A DNA stretch of 14,092 nucleotides from positions 1-14,092 of the forward strand of contig JARHYY010000029.1 of NCBI GenBank assembly GCA_029258405.1. Reading direction: 5' to 3'. The notes under the pieces were generated by a model. The model was not told the origin of the DNA, did not search any database, and saw only the letters and a list, made by a program, of their open reading frames with translations. Source of the DNA: Helicobacteraceae bacterium. GTDB lineage: Bacteria > Campylobacterota > Campylobacteria > Campylobacterales > Helicobacteraceae. Shown in pieces: positions 1-6,589 of the stretch (positions are counted from its first letter, which is position 1; every line of letters begins with the position of its first letter). The translations under genes were made by a program, and so were the position numbers.

Positions 1-220
1 CACTATAGCTTGGTTATGATTTGAAACTTTTCGTTTTAACTTCTAATCCTAAAGCTCATTTGAGCATAATTTAATAGCTATGAATACCTTTTTTGCTTTA
101 TTGTGATTTCTATTATAATATTTTAAAATTCATCTCATAATATAGCATTCTTGCTGTAGGAATCTTAGGTTTTAAGGTAAGGAGCATCTCTATACAGCTT
201 TGTGCTATTGTGATTATCTT
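1..220. other. Gene-free left edge, AT-rich
   Basis: No reading frame in this stretch is long enough or has a ribosome site good enough to call. It follows the stop of the leftward glycosyltransferase gene, so it should hold the 3' end of that transcript. The inverted repeat GCTC-ATTT-GAGC (54-65) is the only short hairpin seen, and it lacks a clear T-run on the minus strand, so I do not call it a terminator. A plus-strand TATAAT at 114-119 resembles a -10 box but has no recognisable product downstream. All six frames contain stops near the left border, so no gene obviously enters from outside. Confidence 0.5.
114..119 (+). promoter_or_regulatory. Possible orphan -10 box
   Basis: TATAAT preceded by a T-rich stretch, which is the usual look of a vegetative promoter in Helicobacter, where a clear -35 is often absent. 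Transcription would start near 126 and run rightwards, antisense to the 3' end of the glycosyltransferase gene that ends at 221. In DNA this AT-rich a TATAAT can arise by chance, so it is only a candidate. Confidence 0.2.
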
Positions 221-1162
221 TTATTTTCCTGAATGTTTAGAATTACATTGCAAGATATGCATAATATCTGGATAGGCTATAAGCAAATTATGCATTTGTT
301 CATCATTTTTACCCTGATGTACATTATGAACATTTAAATCACTTTTTGATGGGAGTATGGTAGGTAGGGATACGCATTTATTTGGAATGACTTTTACAAA
401 TCTATGAGCTAAAGCACTCATGCCCCAAAGCCAAATGTCATCAGCCTTTGGGCAAATATGGGTATAGAGCTCTTTTTCGCAAACATCATTATGAAAGCAA
501 TGCGGTGGATACATTATCCCTCCTACGCCTGTGGCAAAGTTTAAACAAGAGGGATGAGAAAAAATATCACCATTTATATCTGATTTCCATTGGGCATAGG
601 GCAGGGGCGTAAAATTTTCATCAAGAGTTATGCGATGAGCACGGTGGGCTACGATATGATTGGTATCGTAATGCTCTAATAATGTTTGAAGCCATTGATG
701 ATGGTAATACATATCGTCATCACAAGTAATAATAATAGCTTGCGGATATCTTTGGAGTGTGGGTATGATTTTTTTGAATGAAAGAGTATTATCATCGCAC
801 CAAAAAATTTCTAATCCATATCTTTGAAATTTTGTAATAGATTCTGGAATTTGTTTGTCTGGGAAATCTTGCAGAGAAAGATTAAGGATAATTTTTGATG
901 GAAGCACGCTTTGCTTAAAAAGGGAGAGTAATGTCCAGCATACATAAGATATTCTCAAAGGAAAGCTTGTAAAAGAGACAATAACTTCCTCTTTGTGGGA
1001 TACAGAAGCTGAAAGATATAAAGGATTTTCAAAAAAATCTAATAAATCTTTTTTTACACTTTTGTGATTAAAGTAAGGGATACCTTTTATTTGGGCTTTG
1101 AGCTTTTTTCTCCATCGTTTTAGAGCAGTTGCCAAATCTTCATGAGGTAAGATACTGTGCAA
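221..1162 (-). CDS. GT-A-type glycosyltransferase-like protein
   Basis: A 313-residue putative sugar transferase, probably cytoplasmic or peripheral to the inner membrane, since no signal peptide or membrane helix is visible. An N-terminal strand-loop of the form VSFTSFPLRI (62-71) and a 'TLLSLFKQSVLP' segment (77-88) resemble the nucleotide-sugar-binding half of GT-A enzymes. The acidic CDDD at 147-150, after a hydrophobic strand IIIT, fits a metal-binding DxD motif. GVGGIMYPP (212-220) and ADDIWLWGM (240-248) fit the acceptor half of the same fold. Donor, acceptor and linkage cannot be read. The frame opens with TTG at 1162, 17 bases after the ftsZ stop, and the Shine-Dalgarno there is weak. 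Another in-frame TTG at residue 10 is possible, so the start is uncertain. It is probably co-transcribed as the last gene of the ftsA-ftsZ operon. Confidence 0.75.
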   Translation of the reverse strand: MHSILPHEDLATALKRWRKKLKAQIKGIPYFNHKSVKKDLLDFFENPLYLSASVSHKEEVIVSFTSFPLRISYVCWTLLSLFKQSVLPSKIILNLSLQDFPDKQIPESITKFQRYGLEIFWCDDNTLSFKKIIPTLQRYPQAIIITCDDDMYYHHQWLQTLLEHYDTNHIVAHRAHRITLDENFTPLPYAQWKSDINGDIFSHPSCLNFATGVGGIMYPPHCFHNDVCEKELYTHICPKADDIWLWGMSALAHRFVKVIPNKCVSLPTILPSKSDLNVHNVHQGKNDEQMHNLLIAYPDIMHILQCNSKHSGK

Positions 1163-1179
1163 AGAAAGATACCCTGTCT

Positions 1180-2337
1180 TTAATCCATCTGTTTTCTAAA
1201 AATTGCAGGCAAGTCAAGCTCTTCAGAGTTTTGTGCATAATCACCACCGCTTACACGGCGAATGTTGATATTTGATTGTATTGGTGTGGTGGGTGCTGCT
1301 TGGCTGCTTGGCTGCTTGGTTTCTGAAACCTCTGGGGTTGTTAGTTGCATGGGTTTTTCATCTTCTCTTTCAAATCCTGTGGCTACTATAGTTACCTCAA
1401 CTCTGTCTTGCGGCATACTTTCATCAGTGTAAGTTCCAAAGAAAACATCGGCATCATCATCGAGATATTCTTCAACATTTTTCATAGCAGTGCTAACCTC
1501 ATGAAATGAATAGAGCGGGTGAAAGTGAAAACTTGCAAGTAAGCCTTTTGCCCCATTGATAGAAATATTATCAAATAGGGGTGATTCTATGGCATTTTTT
1601 ATTGCTTCAAAGGCTGCATTGCTACCACTGCTCTCTCCCATGCCCATAAGAGCAAGTCCTTTATAGCTCATCACTGTGCATACATCGGCAAAATCAACAT
1701 TTATATCACCCTCTCCTGTACGCAAGATAACCCTACTCATTCCATCAACAGCTCTTGCAAGTACTGCATCAACCATTTTGAATGTCTCTTTGAAGCCTTG
1801 AGATTTATCAACAATGCTTGAGAGCTTGTCATTAGGAATAACTACAATTGAATCGGTTTCTTTTTTGAGTTCTATCAAACCTGCTTCAGCAAGCTTAGAA
1901 CGCTTGCCTGCTTCAAAGGCAAAAGGTTTAGTAACGACAGCAACGGTTAATGCTCCCACTTCTTTAGCAGCTTTTGCAATGATAGGTGCTGCACCTGTGC
2001 CTGTGCCTCCGCCAAGCCCAGCAGAAATAAAAACCATATCTGTACCCTCTAAAAGAGATTTAAGGTCATCATAACTTTCAAGAGCAGCATCTCTACCAAC
2101 CTCTGGTTTCATACCAGCACCAAGCCCTCTTGTCAAGCGATTGCCTAGCTGCACTCTTATGCGTGCTGGAGATTTCATAAGTGCTTGTGCATCAGTATTA
2201 GCAACAATAAGTTCAATGCTTGAATCAATACCTAATTGCATAAGATAGCTCACCATATTGCTTCCACCGCCACCTACACCTATAACTTTTATTTTTGCTC
2301 CTACTTCTCCTACTTTTTCTTCAATTTGTACTTCCAT
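1180..2337 (-). CDS. ftsZ: Cell division protein FtsZ
   Basis: Tubulin-like GTPase that polymerises into the Z ring at mid-cell and recruits the division machinery. The 385-residue length is normal. Visible landmarks are the N-terminal GTP-binding stretch VGGGGSN (21-27), the tubulin signature GLGGGTGTGAA (107-117), and the T7 loop NVDFADV (213-219) with the acidic residues that complete the GTPase site of the neighbouring subunit. A low-complexity linker spans about 323-372, and the conserved C-terminal peptide around DLPAIFRK (375-382) is the docking site for FtsA and other partners. The ATG at 2335-2337 is preceded by a strong AAGGGGGAT Shine-Dalgarno. It lies 21 bases behind ftsA and is followed by a glycosyltransferase. 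Oddly, the linker is partly encoded by three perfect 8-bp repeats (1295-1318). Confidence 0.98.
   Translation of the reverse strand: MEVQIEEKVGEVGAKIKVIGVGGGGSNMVSYLMQLGIDSSIELIVANTDAQALMKSPARIRVQLGNRLTRGLGAGMKPEVGRDAALESYDDLKSLLEGTDMVFISAGLGGGTGTGAAPIIAKAAKEVGALTVAVVTKPFAFEAGKRSKLAEAGLIELKKETDSIVVIPNDKLSSIVDKSQGFKETFKMVDAVLARAVDGMSRVILRTGEGDINVDFADVCTVMSYKGLALMGMGESSGSNAAFEAIKNAIESPLFDNISINGAKGLLASFHFHPLYSFHEVSTAMKNVEEYLDDDADVFFGTYTDESMPQDRVEVTIVATGFEREDEKPMQLTTPEVSETKQPSSQAAPTTPIQSNINIRRVSGGDYAQNSEELDLPAIFRKQMD
1295..1318 (-). repeat. 3 x 8-bp tandem repeat in the ftsZ linker
   Basis: On the coding strand the unit CAAGCAGC occurs three times in a row without mismatch and encodes part of linker residues 340-348 (around KQPSSQAA). 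Since eight is not a multiple of three, loss or gain of one unit shifts the frame. Reading the shifted frames, loss gives TGA within about 18 codons and gain gives TAA at a similar distance. In both cases the conserved C-terminal peptide is lost. Confidence 0.95.
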
Positions 2338-2358
2338 AAATATCCCCCTTAGTTAAAA

Positions 2359-3756
2359 TTAAAATAATTGTGTAAGCCATTGCCAAAAACGGTTTAATGT
2401 ATTCTCTTTTGATTTTTTTGTCGTAACTGTTTTCATGTTAGGAAAACGAGCTGAACCTCTAGTGTCTCCTTTTTCTTGTATAGGAGGTTGAGCGTTAAGC
2501 TCTTCTACTTCTTCAGCTGGAGTCATAATTGGAATATTAACATCCTCATTATTAAATTTCCCCGTTTTTACTAAAAGCTGTTTTTCTGAATCAAATTCAT
2601 AATTAGTAAAATGCCCTGCACCATACAAGATAAGCCCAACGACTGTGGAAAAGCTTGGGTCGCGCAATGATTCAAACAAACCTCCAATATCATGGGGTCT
2701 TGCAATGCGAACAGGCATGTTTGCAAAAATTGCATTGGCTAATTCTCTAATTCCATCAAGTTTTACCATGCCACCTGTTAGCACAACACCTGCTCCTAGC
2801 CTATCTTGTAGCAAACTTTTTTCTAAAAACTTTGCTAAAAACATCAAAGTTTCTTCTGTGCGTGCATGAATGATATTATATACTACTTCTGGTTTTGTTG
2901 TATGTGTAGCATTTTCATCACCTGTAACTGGAAGTTCTATAATATCATCATGAGATATTTGCTCTCTCTTAAGAGAGCCAAATTTGACTTTTAATTCTTC
3001 TGCTGCACTTAAAGGTGTGGATAATATTACAGAAAGATCGCTTGTGATATGTTGAGAACCAACAGCCAAAAAATCATTATAGCGAATTGAATTTCCAGAG
3101 TGAATAACCAAATCGCAAGTACTACCACCCATGTCAATACATGCTACCCCTTGTTCTTTTTCATCATCATTAAGGACAGCAATAGCAGAAGCATACGCGG
3201 AGAGCACTACATTTGCTACTTCTACTCCTGATGCTTTTACTGCTTTTCGTAAATTATTTACACTTGAACGTTGGGCACATACAATATGAATAAAAACTTC
3301 TAAGCGATTTCCAACCATGCCCATAGGATCGTCTATAAAATCTTGCTCATCAACTTTAAAACAATAGGGCAACGCATGAATAACATCAAATTCAGCTGGT
3401 ATGGTGGCATTATATAATGCTGTTTGCATAGCTCTATTAATTTCTTTAACACCAATTTCACCACTGCTATTGTTGATAATGCCTGTGCTAATGCAACTTT
3501 TTGTATAAACTCCAGAAATAGAAACAATTGCCTTTGAGCAATTCATGCCCGCCACTCGTTTTGCATCATTAATAGCTGCTTTAATAGCTCGGCTTGCCAT
3601 TTCAATATTGACTATTGCTCCTTTTTTTAGCCCTTGTGATTTATGTAGCCCTGTGCCAACTACATGGGGAATACCATCTTTAATTTCTGCGATAATTGCA
3701 CAAACTTTAGAAGACCCAACATCAATGCCAAGGATTGTTTGATTTGCATTCATCAT
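2359..3756 (-). CDS. ftsA: Cell division protein FtsA
   Basis: Actin-like ATPase that tethers FtsZ filaments to the inner membrane and recruits later division proteins. The 465 residues include the phosphate-1 loop GIDVGSSKVCAII (10-22), the SHS2/1C subdomain (about 80-165, with the RLEVFIHIV strand near 151-159), the phosphate-2 motif CIDMGGSTCD (206-215) and the adenosine motif VVLTGGMVKLDGI (324-336). A hydrophilic tail from about 390 leads to a C-terminal amphipathic helix, LNRFWQWLTQLF (454-465), the usual membrane-targeting sequence. The tail is somewhat long compared with a typical FtsA. Two ATGs are adjacent at the start; I chose the first, although AGGA about 12 bases upstream fits the second slightly better. 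It sits 25 bases behind the PpiD-like gene and 21 bases ahead of ftsZ, so co-transcription is likely. Confidence 0.97.
   Translation of the reverse strand: MMNANQTILGIDVGSSKVCAIIAEIKDGIPHVVGTGLHKSQGLKKGAIVNIEMASRAIKAAINDAKRVAGMNCSKAIVSISGVYTKSCISTGIINNSSGEIGVKEINRAMQTALYNATIPAEFDVIHALPYCFKVDEQDFIDDPMGMVGNRLEVFIHIVCAQRSSVNNLRKAVKASGVEVANVVLSAYASAIAVLNDDEKEQGVACIDMGGSTCDLVIHSGNSIRYNDFLAVGSQHITSDLSVILSTPLSAAEELKVKFGSLKREQISHDDIIELPVTGDENATHTTKPEVVYNIIHARTEETLMFLAKFLEKSLLQDRLGAGVVLTGGMVKLDGIRELANAIFANMPVRIARPHDIGGLFESLRDPSFSTVVGLILYGAGHFTNYEFDSEKQLLVKTGKFNNEDVNIPIMTPAEEVEELNAQPPIQEKGDTRGSARFPNMKTVTTKKSKENTLNRFWQWLTQLF
2964..2977. repeat. 14-bp perfect palindrome within ftsA
   Basis: CTCTCTTAAGAGAG reads the same on both strands and lies in the ftsA segment encoding SLKRE (about residues 261-265). 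It could form a short mRNA hairpin or serve as a binding site, but a coding-sequence coincidence is equally possible. Confidence 0.5.
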
Positions 3757-3781
3757 ATCGTATTATTTTCCTAAATCAAAA

Positions 3782-5251
3782 TTATTTATCCAGCCTCACA
3801 ACAGCATAACGACTCTGTAGATACTCTATAAAAGCATTTTCTAAAAGTTTTTCTTTTAATTGTGTTACACTCTCCTCAAGAAATTGTTTATTATCTGATA
3901 GGTTTTGTATATCAAATAGTTCTTGATTGTGAATCTCATAAAGTATTGCTTTATTTTCAGTTATCATATAATCTTTTGATTGCAATCGTCCAAAGAGCTG
4001 TGTTAAAAATTCAGCAGCTTCTTGGGCAGGAAGCATGGGAAGCTTGCTAACTTCATCTCTGCCAACCCAGCCAATTGCATTGCCTTTGAATGTTTGCAAA
4101 GCTTTTATGGAATCTGCTCGCAACTCTTCTTGACGCTTTTGTGTGAGCACATCAGAGGCAACACGCTCTTTTGCTGTTTCAAAGTCAAGTGGCTGTGCGT
4201 CATCAATGCTCATAAGCCTCAAGGTAATAAAACTTTCAGAGGTTTGTATAGGCTTTAGTGCTTCTTTGGGCTTAAGAGCAAAGAGTGCATCAACAAGCTC
4301 ACTGCCAAACTTTTCATTTAACTCTTTTTGTGTAGCTTTAAGTTGCTCTCCTTCGTAATGTTCGCTATCTTTTTTGTATTCTACATAGCGTCTTAAAGCC
4401 TTTTTTTCTGTTTCGCTTATGCGATAATCTTGCACTACCTTTTCTTTGACATTTTCAAATTTTAAAGGTTTTTTATTTGTATCAATATAATTGGTTTTGT
4501 AGCGTTCATAATAGTCAAGTAATTGAGAATCTGTAGGAGTGATATCACTTTTTTTAAATGTGTCTACAATGATATTATAATGTTGCTCTCCCATGTATCG
4601 TTGTTGATTGTTGTTCCAGTATTCTTGTATTTCATTATCGCTTATATTAAGAATATTGTTTCTAGCTTCAAGTACTTCTATGGAGATATCATCTTTCATA
4701 TAGAGCCCAGCAACAACTGATTCTTTTTCTAAATCTGTAACAGATACTTTAAATAAAGAATATAAATCTTGAAGCAATAAAAACTTACGAATAGATTCTT
4801 CATAATCAGATGGGCGTAAATTATTTGCTTCTAAAATATTGCGATATTTTTTTTCACTAAAGTGTCCATTTTCATAAAATTGATTTTCTTTGGTGATCTC
4901 AATGGCTACTCGTTCATCGCTTACATAAAGCCCTAAATCTCTAGCATAATTAAGCATAAGAGTTGTACGAATGAGATTATCAATTGTTTGTGTATGTATG
5001 CCCATAGTTTGAGCGTCTTTTTGGCTCAAGTTTCCACCTGTCAGTTGATTATATATTGCAAAAAGTCGCGAATATTCTTGCTGAAAATCATCTTGCGTAA
5101 TTTTTGTATTTCCCACTTTTGCTACCCATGAGTTGCTAGCATTAAAGCTATATGTGCCCCAGCCAACAAACCCAGCACCCACAAAAGCTATAGTGCTAAT
5201 CCAAATGGTAACTACAAGATATTTTTTGTGCTTTTGCATCCATAGTATCAT
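3782..5251 (-). CDS. PpiD/SurA-like membrane-anchored foldase
   Basis: Predicted periplasmic chaperone fixed in the inner membrane, helping secreted or outer-membrane proteins to fold. The 489 residues start with a short basic cytoplasmic tail and one transmembrane helix (about 11-33). The SurA_N/PpiD-type module follows, with VAKVGNTKITQDDFQQEY (43-60) and the helical stretch to about 185. A charged region (200-350) occupies the place of the parvulin isomerase domain, but I cannot find the usual parvulin active-site pattern there, so it may be a chaperone without isomerase activity. The C-terminal half is helical and acidic/basic. The counterpart in H. pylori is, from memory, HP0977. The ATG at 5251 has AAAAGG six bases upstream; a second in-frame ATG lies at residue 5. 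It is the first gene of the leftward ftsA-ftsZ transcript. Confidence 0.8.
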   Translation of the reverse strand: MILWMQKHKKYLVVTIWISTIAFVGAGFVGWGTYSFNASNSWVAKVGNTKITQDDFQQEYSRLFAIYNQLTGGNLSQKDAQTMGIHTQTIDNLIRTTLMLNYARDLGLYVSDERVAIEITKENQFYENGHFSEKKYRNILEANNLRPSDYEESIRKFLLLQDLYSLFKVSVTDLEKESVVAGLYMKDDISIEVLEARNNILNISDNEIQEYWNNNQQRYMGEQHYNIIVDTFKKSDITPTDSQLLDYYERYKTNYIDTNKKPLKFENVKEKVVQDYRISETEKKALRRYVEYKKDSEHYEGEQLKATQKELNEKFGSELVDALFALKPKEALKPIQTSESFITLRLMSIDDAQPLDFETAKERVASDVLTQKRQEELRADSIKALQTFKGNAIGWVGRDEVSKLPMLPAQEAAEFLTQLFGRLQSKDYMITENKAILYEIHNQELFDIQNLSDNKQFLEESVTQLKEKLLENAFIEYLQSRYAVVRLDK

Positions 5252-5302
5252 TCTCTGCCTTTTAATTCCCTTATTTCCCTGTATGCTTCAAGTATTTTGA
5301 AT

Positions 5303-5308
5303 ATTATA
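5303..5308 (-). promoter_or_regulatory. Candidate -10 box for the PpiD-like-ftsA-ftsZ operon
   Basis: TATAAT on the minus strand, in an AT-rich context typical of Helicobacter vegetative promoters. Transcription would begin near 5296 and leave a leader of about 45 bases before the ATG at 5251. It lies inside a 14-bp perfect palindrome (5300-5313), so the same block also shows TATAAT on the plus strand (5305-5310), and it might work in both directions. No -35 box is evident. Confidence 0.45.
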
Positions 5309-5573
5309 ATATTAATAATAAATCGCTCTATTACATTAAAACACCAAAATACAACAAACAATCTAATACCATATTTTACAAGAAACTCTATTAAAAAATT
5401 ATAATTCCAAGAAAGGTTTTAAAAATTAGGCAAATAATTCAAAAATACTTGATTATTTTACACAATGAATAACATAATTCAGACAAATATTAACATTTTA
5501 AAATATATAATTGGGCAAGTAAATAAGTGCCTAACATTATGGCTCTCTTTAAGAAATTTTAAGGTAAAATTAT

Positions 5574-5579
5574 CATAAT
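5574..5579 (+). promoter_or_regulatory. Candidate -10 box for the pyrH operon
   Basis: CATAAT (within TATCATAAT) lies about 35 bases before the pyrH GTG, with T-rich and A-rich stretches upstream (5546-5569) in the style of Helicobacter vegetative promoters. The predicted start point is near 5586, giving a leader of roughly 28 bases that includes the AAGGA ribosome site at 5601-5605. No convincing -35 element is present. Confidence 0.45.
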
Positions 5580-5613
5580 CTATCAAAAATATTGAGATAT
5601 AAGGATAATTGTT

Positions 5614-6342
5614 GTGAAAGGTTACTTGAGTGAACCATATAAACGAGTTTTAGTAAAATTTTCCGGAGAAGCATTAGCTGGAGAAAAGGGCTATGGAATT
5701 GATATTGATGTACTTCAATACATTGCTAAGGAAATAGAAGGCGTACATAAAGAAGGTATTGAAATAGGTATTGTTATTGGTGGTGGCAATATTATTCGTG
5801 GTGTAGCTGCATCAAAAGGAGGCGTTATTGGTCGTACAAGTGGCGATTATATGGGTATGTTAGCTACAGTAATTAACGCAGTAGCCACACAAGAAGCGTT
5901 AGAGAGCTTAGGGCTATATGTTCGTGTGCAAAGTGCAATAGAAATTCAAGAGGTATGCGAAACTTATATTTACCGTCGTGCTATAAGACATCTTGAAAAA
6001 AGAAGGATTGTTATATTTGCCGCTGGAACAGGAAATCCCTTTTTTACTACTGATACTGCTGCAACCCTTCGGGCAATAGAAATTGGTGCTGATGCTATTA
6101 TTAAGGCAACAAAAGTTGATGGAGTATTTGATAAGGATCCAAATAAATTTGCTGACGCCATCAAGCTCGATGTGTTAAGCTATGATAAAGCTCTACATGA
6201 TAGTATAAAGGTTATGGACGATACTGCTATTGCACTCGCCAAAGATAATGCACTACCTATTGTTGTATGCAATATGTTCAAACAGGGTATTTTACGAAAA
6301 ATTATTTTAGGCGAACGCTCACTGTGTTCTATTGTAAAATAA
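5614..6342 (+). CDS. pyrH: UMP kinase
   Basis: Cytoplasmic amino-acid-kinase-family enzyme that phosphorylates UMP to UDP with ATP, feeding pyrimidine nucleotide synthesis. It is 242 residues long, the usual size. Visible motifs are KFSGEAL (15-21) for phosphate binding, GGGNIIRG (56-63) for the UMP and phosphate site, GTGNPFFTTDTAA (138-150), the strongly conserved UMP-contact stretch, KVDGVFDKDP (167-176) and MDDTAIALA (201-209). The start is GTG at 5614 with AAGGA eight bases upstream, and no nearby ATG fits as well. It is the first gene of the rightward operon, 22 bases before rpoZ. Confidence 0.97.
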   Translation: MKGYLSEPYKRVLVKFSGEALAGEKGYGIDIDVLQYIAKEIEGVHKEGIEIGIVIGGGNIIRGVAASKGGVIGRTSGDYMGMLATVINAVATQEALESLGLYVRVQSAIEIQEVCETYIYRRAIRHLEKRRIVIFAAGTGNPFFTTDTAATLRAIEIGADAIIKATKVDGVFDKDPNKFADAIKLDVLSYDKALHDSIKVMDDTAIALAKDNALPIVVCNMFKQGILRKIILGERSLCSIVK

Positions 6343-6364
6343 TACACTATAAATAAGGATTGAT

Positions 6365-6589
6365 ATGATTCGTATGGAAGAAATTGCTTCAAAAGCTTTG
6401 CAAAAGGTTAATAATGATCGCTATTTGCTCTCTAATATGATTTTTGCAAGAGTGGAGGAACTAAGCAAGGGTGATAAGCCTTTAGTGAATTTAGATGTCA
6501 GATACAATAAATTACCTGATATTGCTATGTTTGAGATTGCTGAAGGGAAGATTGGCATCAAGGAAGATAATGACAGAAATTTCAAGTAG
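6365..6589 (+). CDS. rpoZ: RNA polymerase omega subunit
   Basis: Small subunit that wraps the beta-prime C-terminus and aids RNA polymerase assembly. It is 74 residues, shorter than the 91 of E. coli but normal for this group. The recognisable core is ASKALQKVNNDRYLLSNMIFARVEEL (split here as ASKAL at 8-12, DRYLLSNMIFARVEEL at 18-33), followed by an acidic IAMFEIAEGKI segment (53-63). A good AAGGA lies five bases before the ATG. The N-terminus MIRMEEI does not match the MAR-type start that forms ppGpp site 1 in E. coli. Its last 20 bases overlap the start of spoT, which suggests coupled translation. Confidence 0.93.
   Translation: MIRMEEIASKALQKVNNDRYLLSNMIFARVEELSKGDKPLVNLDVRYNKLPDIAMFEIAEGKIGIKEDNDRNFK

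Larger units (their letters stand above)
5252..5613. other. Divergent AT-rich intergenic region
   Basis: A 362-base spacer between the leftward PpiD-like gene and rightward pyrH. It holds the Shine-Dalgarno and candidate promoter of each side near its ends. I see no credible small gene, tRNA or long hairpin in the middle (about 5320-5540), only AT-rich sequence that could hold regulator sites. Confidence 0.6.

Noticed and set aside
54..65. GCTC-ATTT-GAGC hairpin as terminator of the ftsZ-glycosyltransferase transcript
   Set aside because: The stem is only four base pairs and no T-run follows on the minus strand.
112..186. Minus-strand 24-codon frame starting at the ATG near 186
   Set aside because: No Shine-Dalgarno, no recognisable protein, and such a length is common by chance.
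1814..2074. Open frame opposite ftsZ on the plus strand
   Set aside because: It is a shadow of the strongly conserved ftsZ coding sequence, with no ribosome site or similarity of its own; the same holds for the frames opposite ftsA, amiA, spoT and nadD.
4847..4854. Run of eight T (A on the coding strand) in the PpiD-like gene, and several 7-base A/T runs elsewhere
   Set aside because: Runs of this length are expected in DNA this AT-rich; they are too short and lack the longer tracts usual for phase-variable Helicobacter genes.
6495..6569. Upstream extension of the spoT frame from an ATG at 6495
   Set aside because: It lies within rpoZ, has no ribosome site, and the added 25 residues do not resemble an RSH N-terminus, while ATG 6570 has a good AAGGA.
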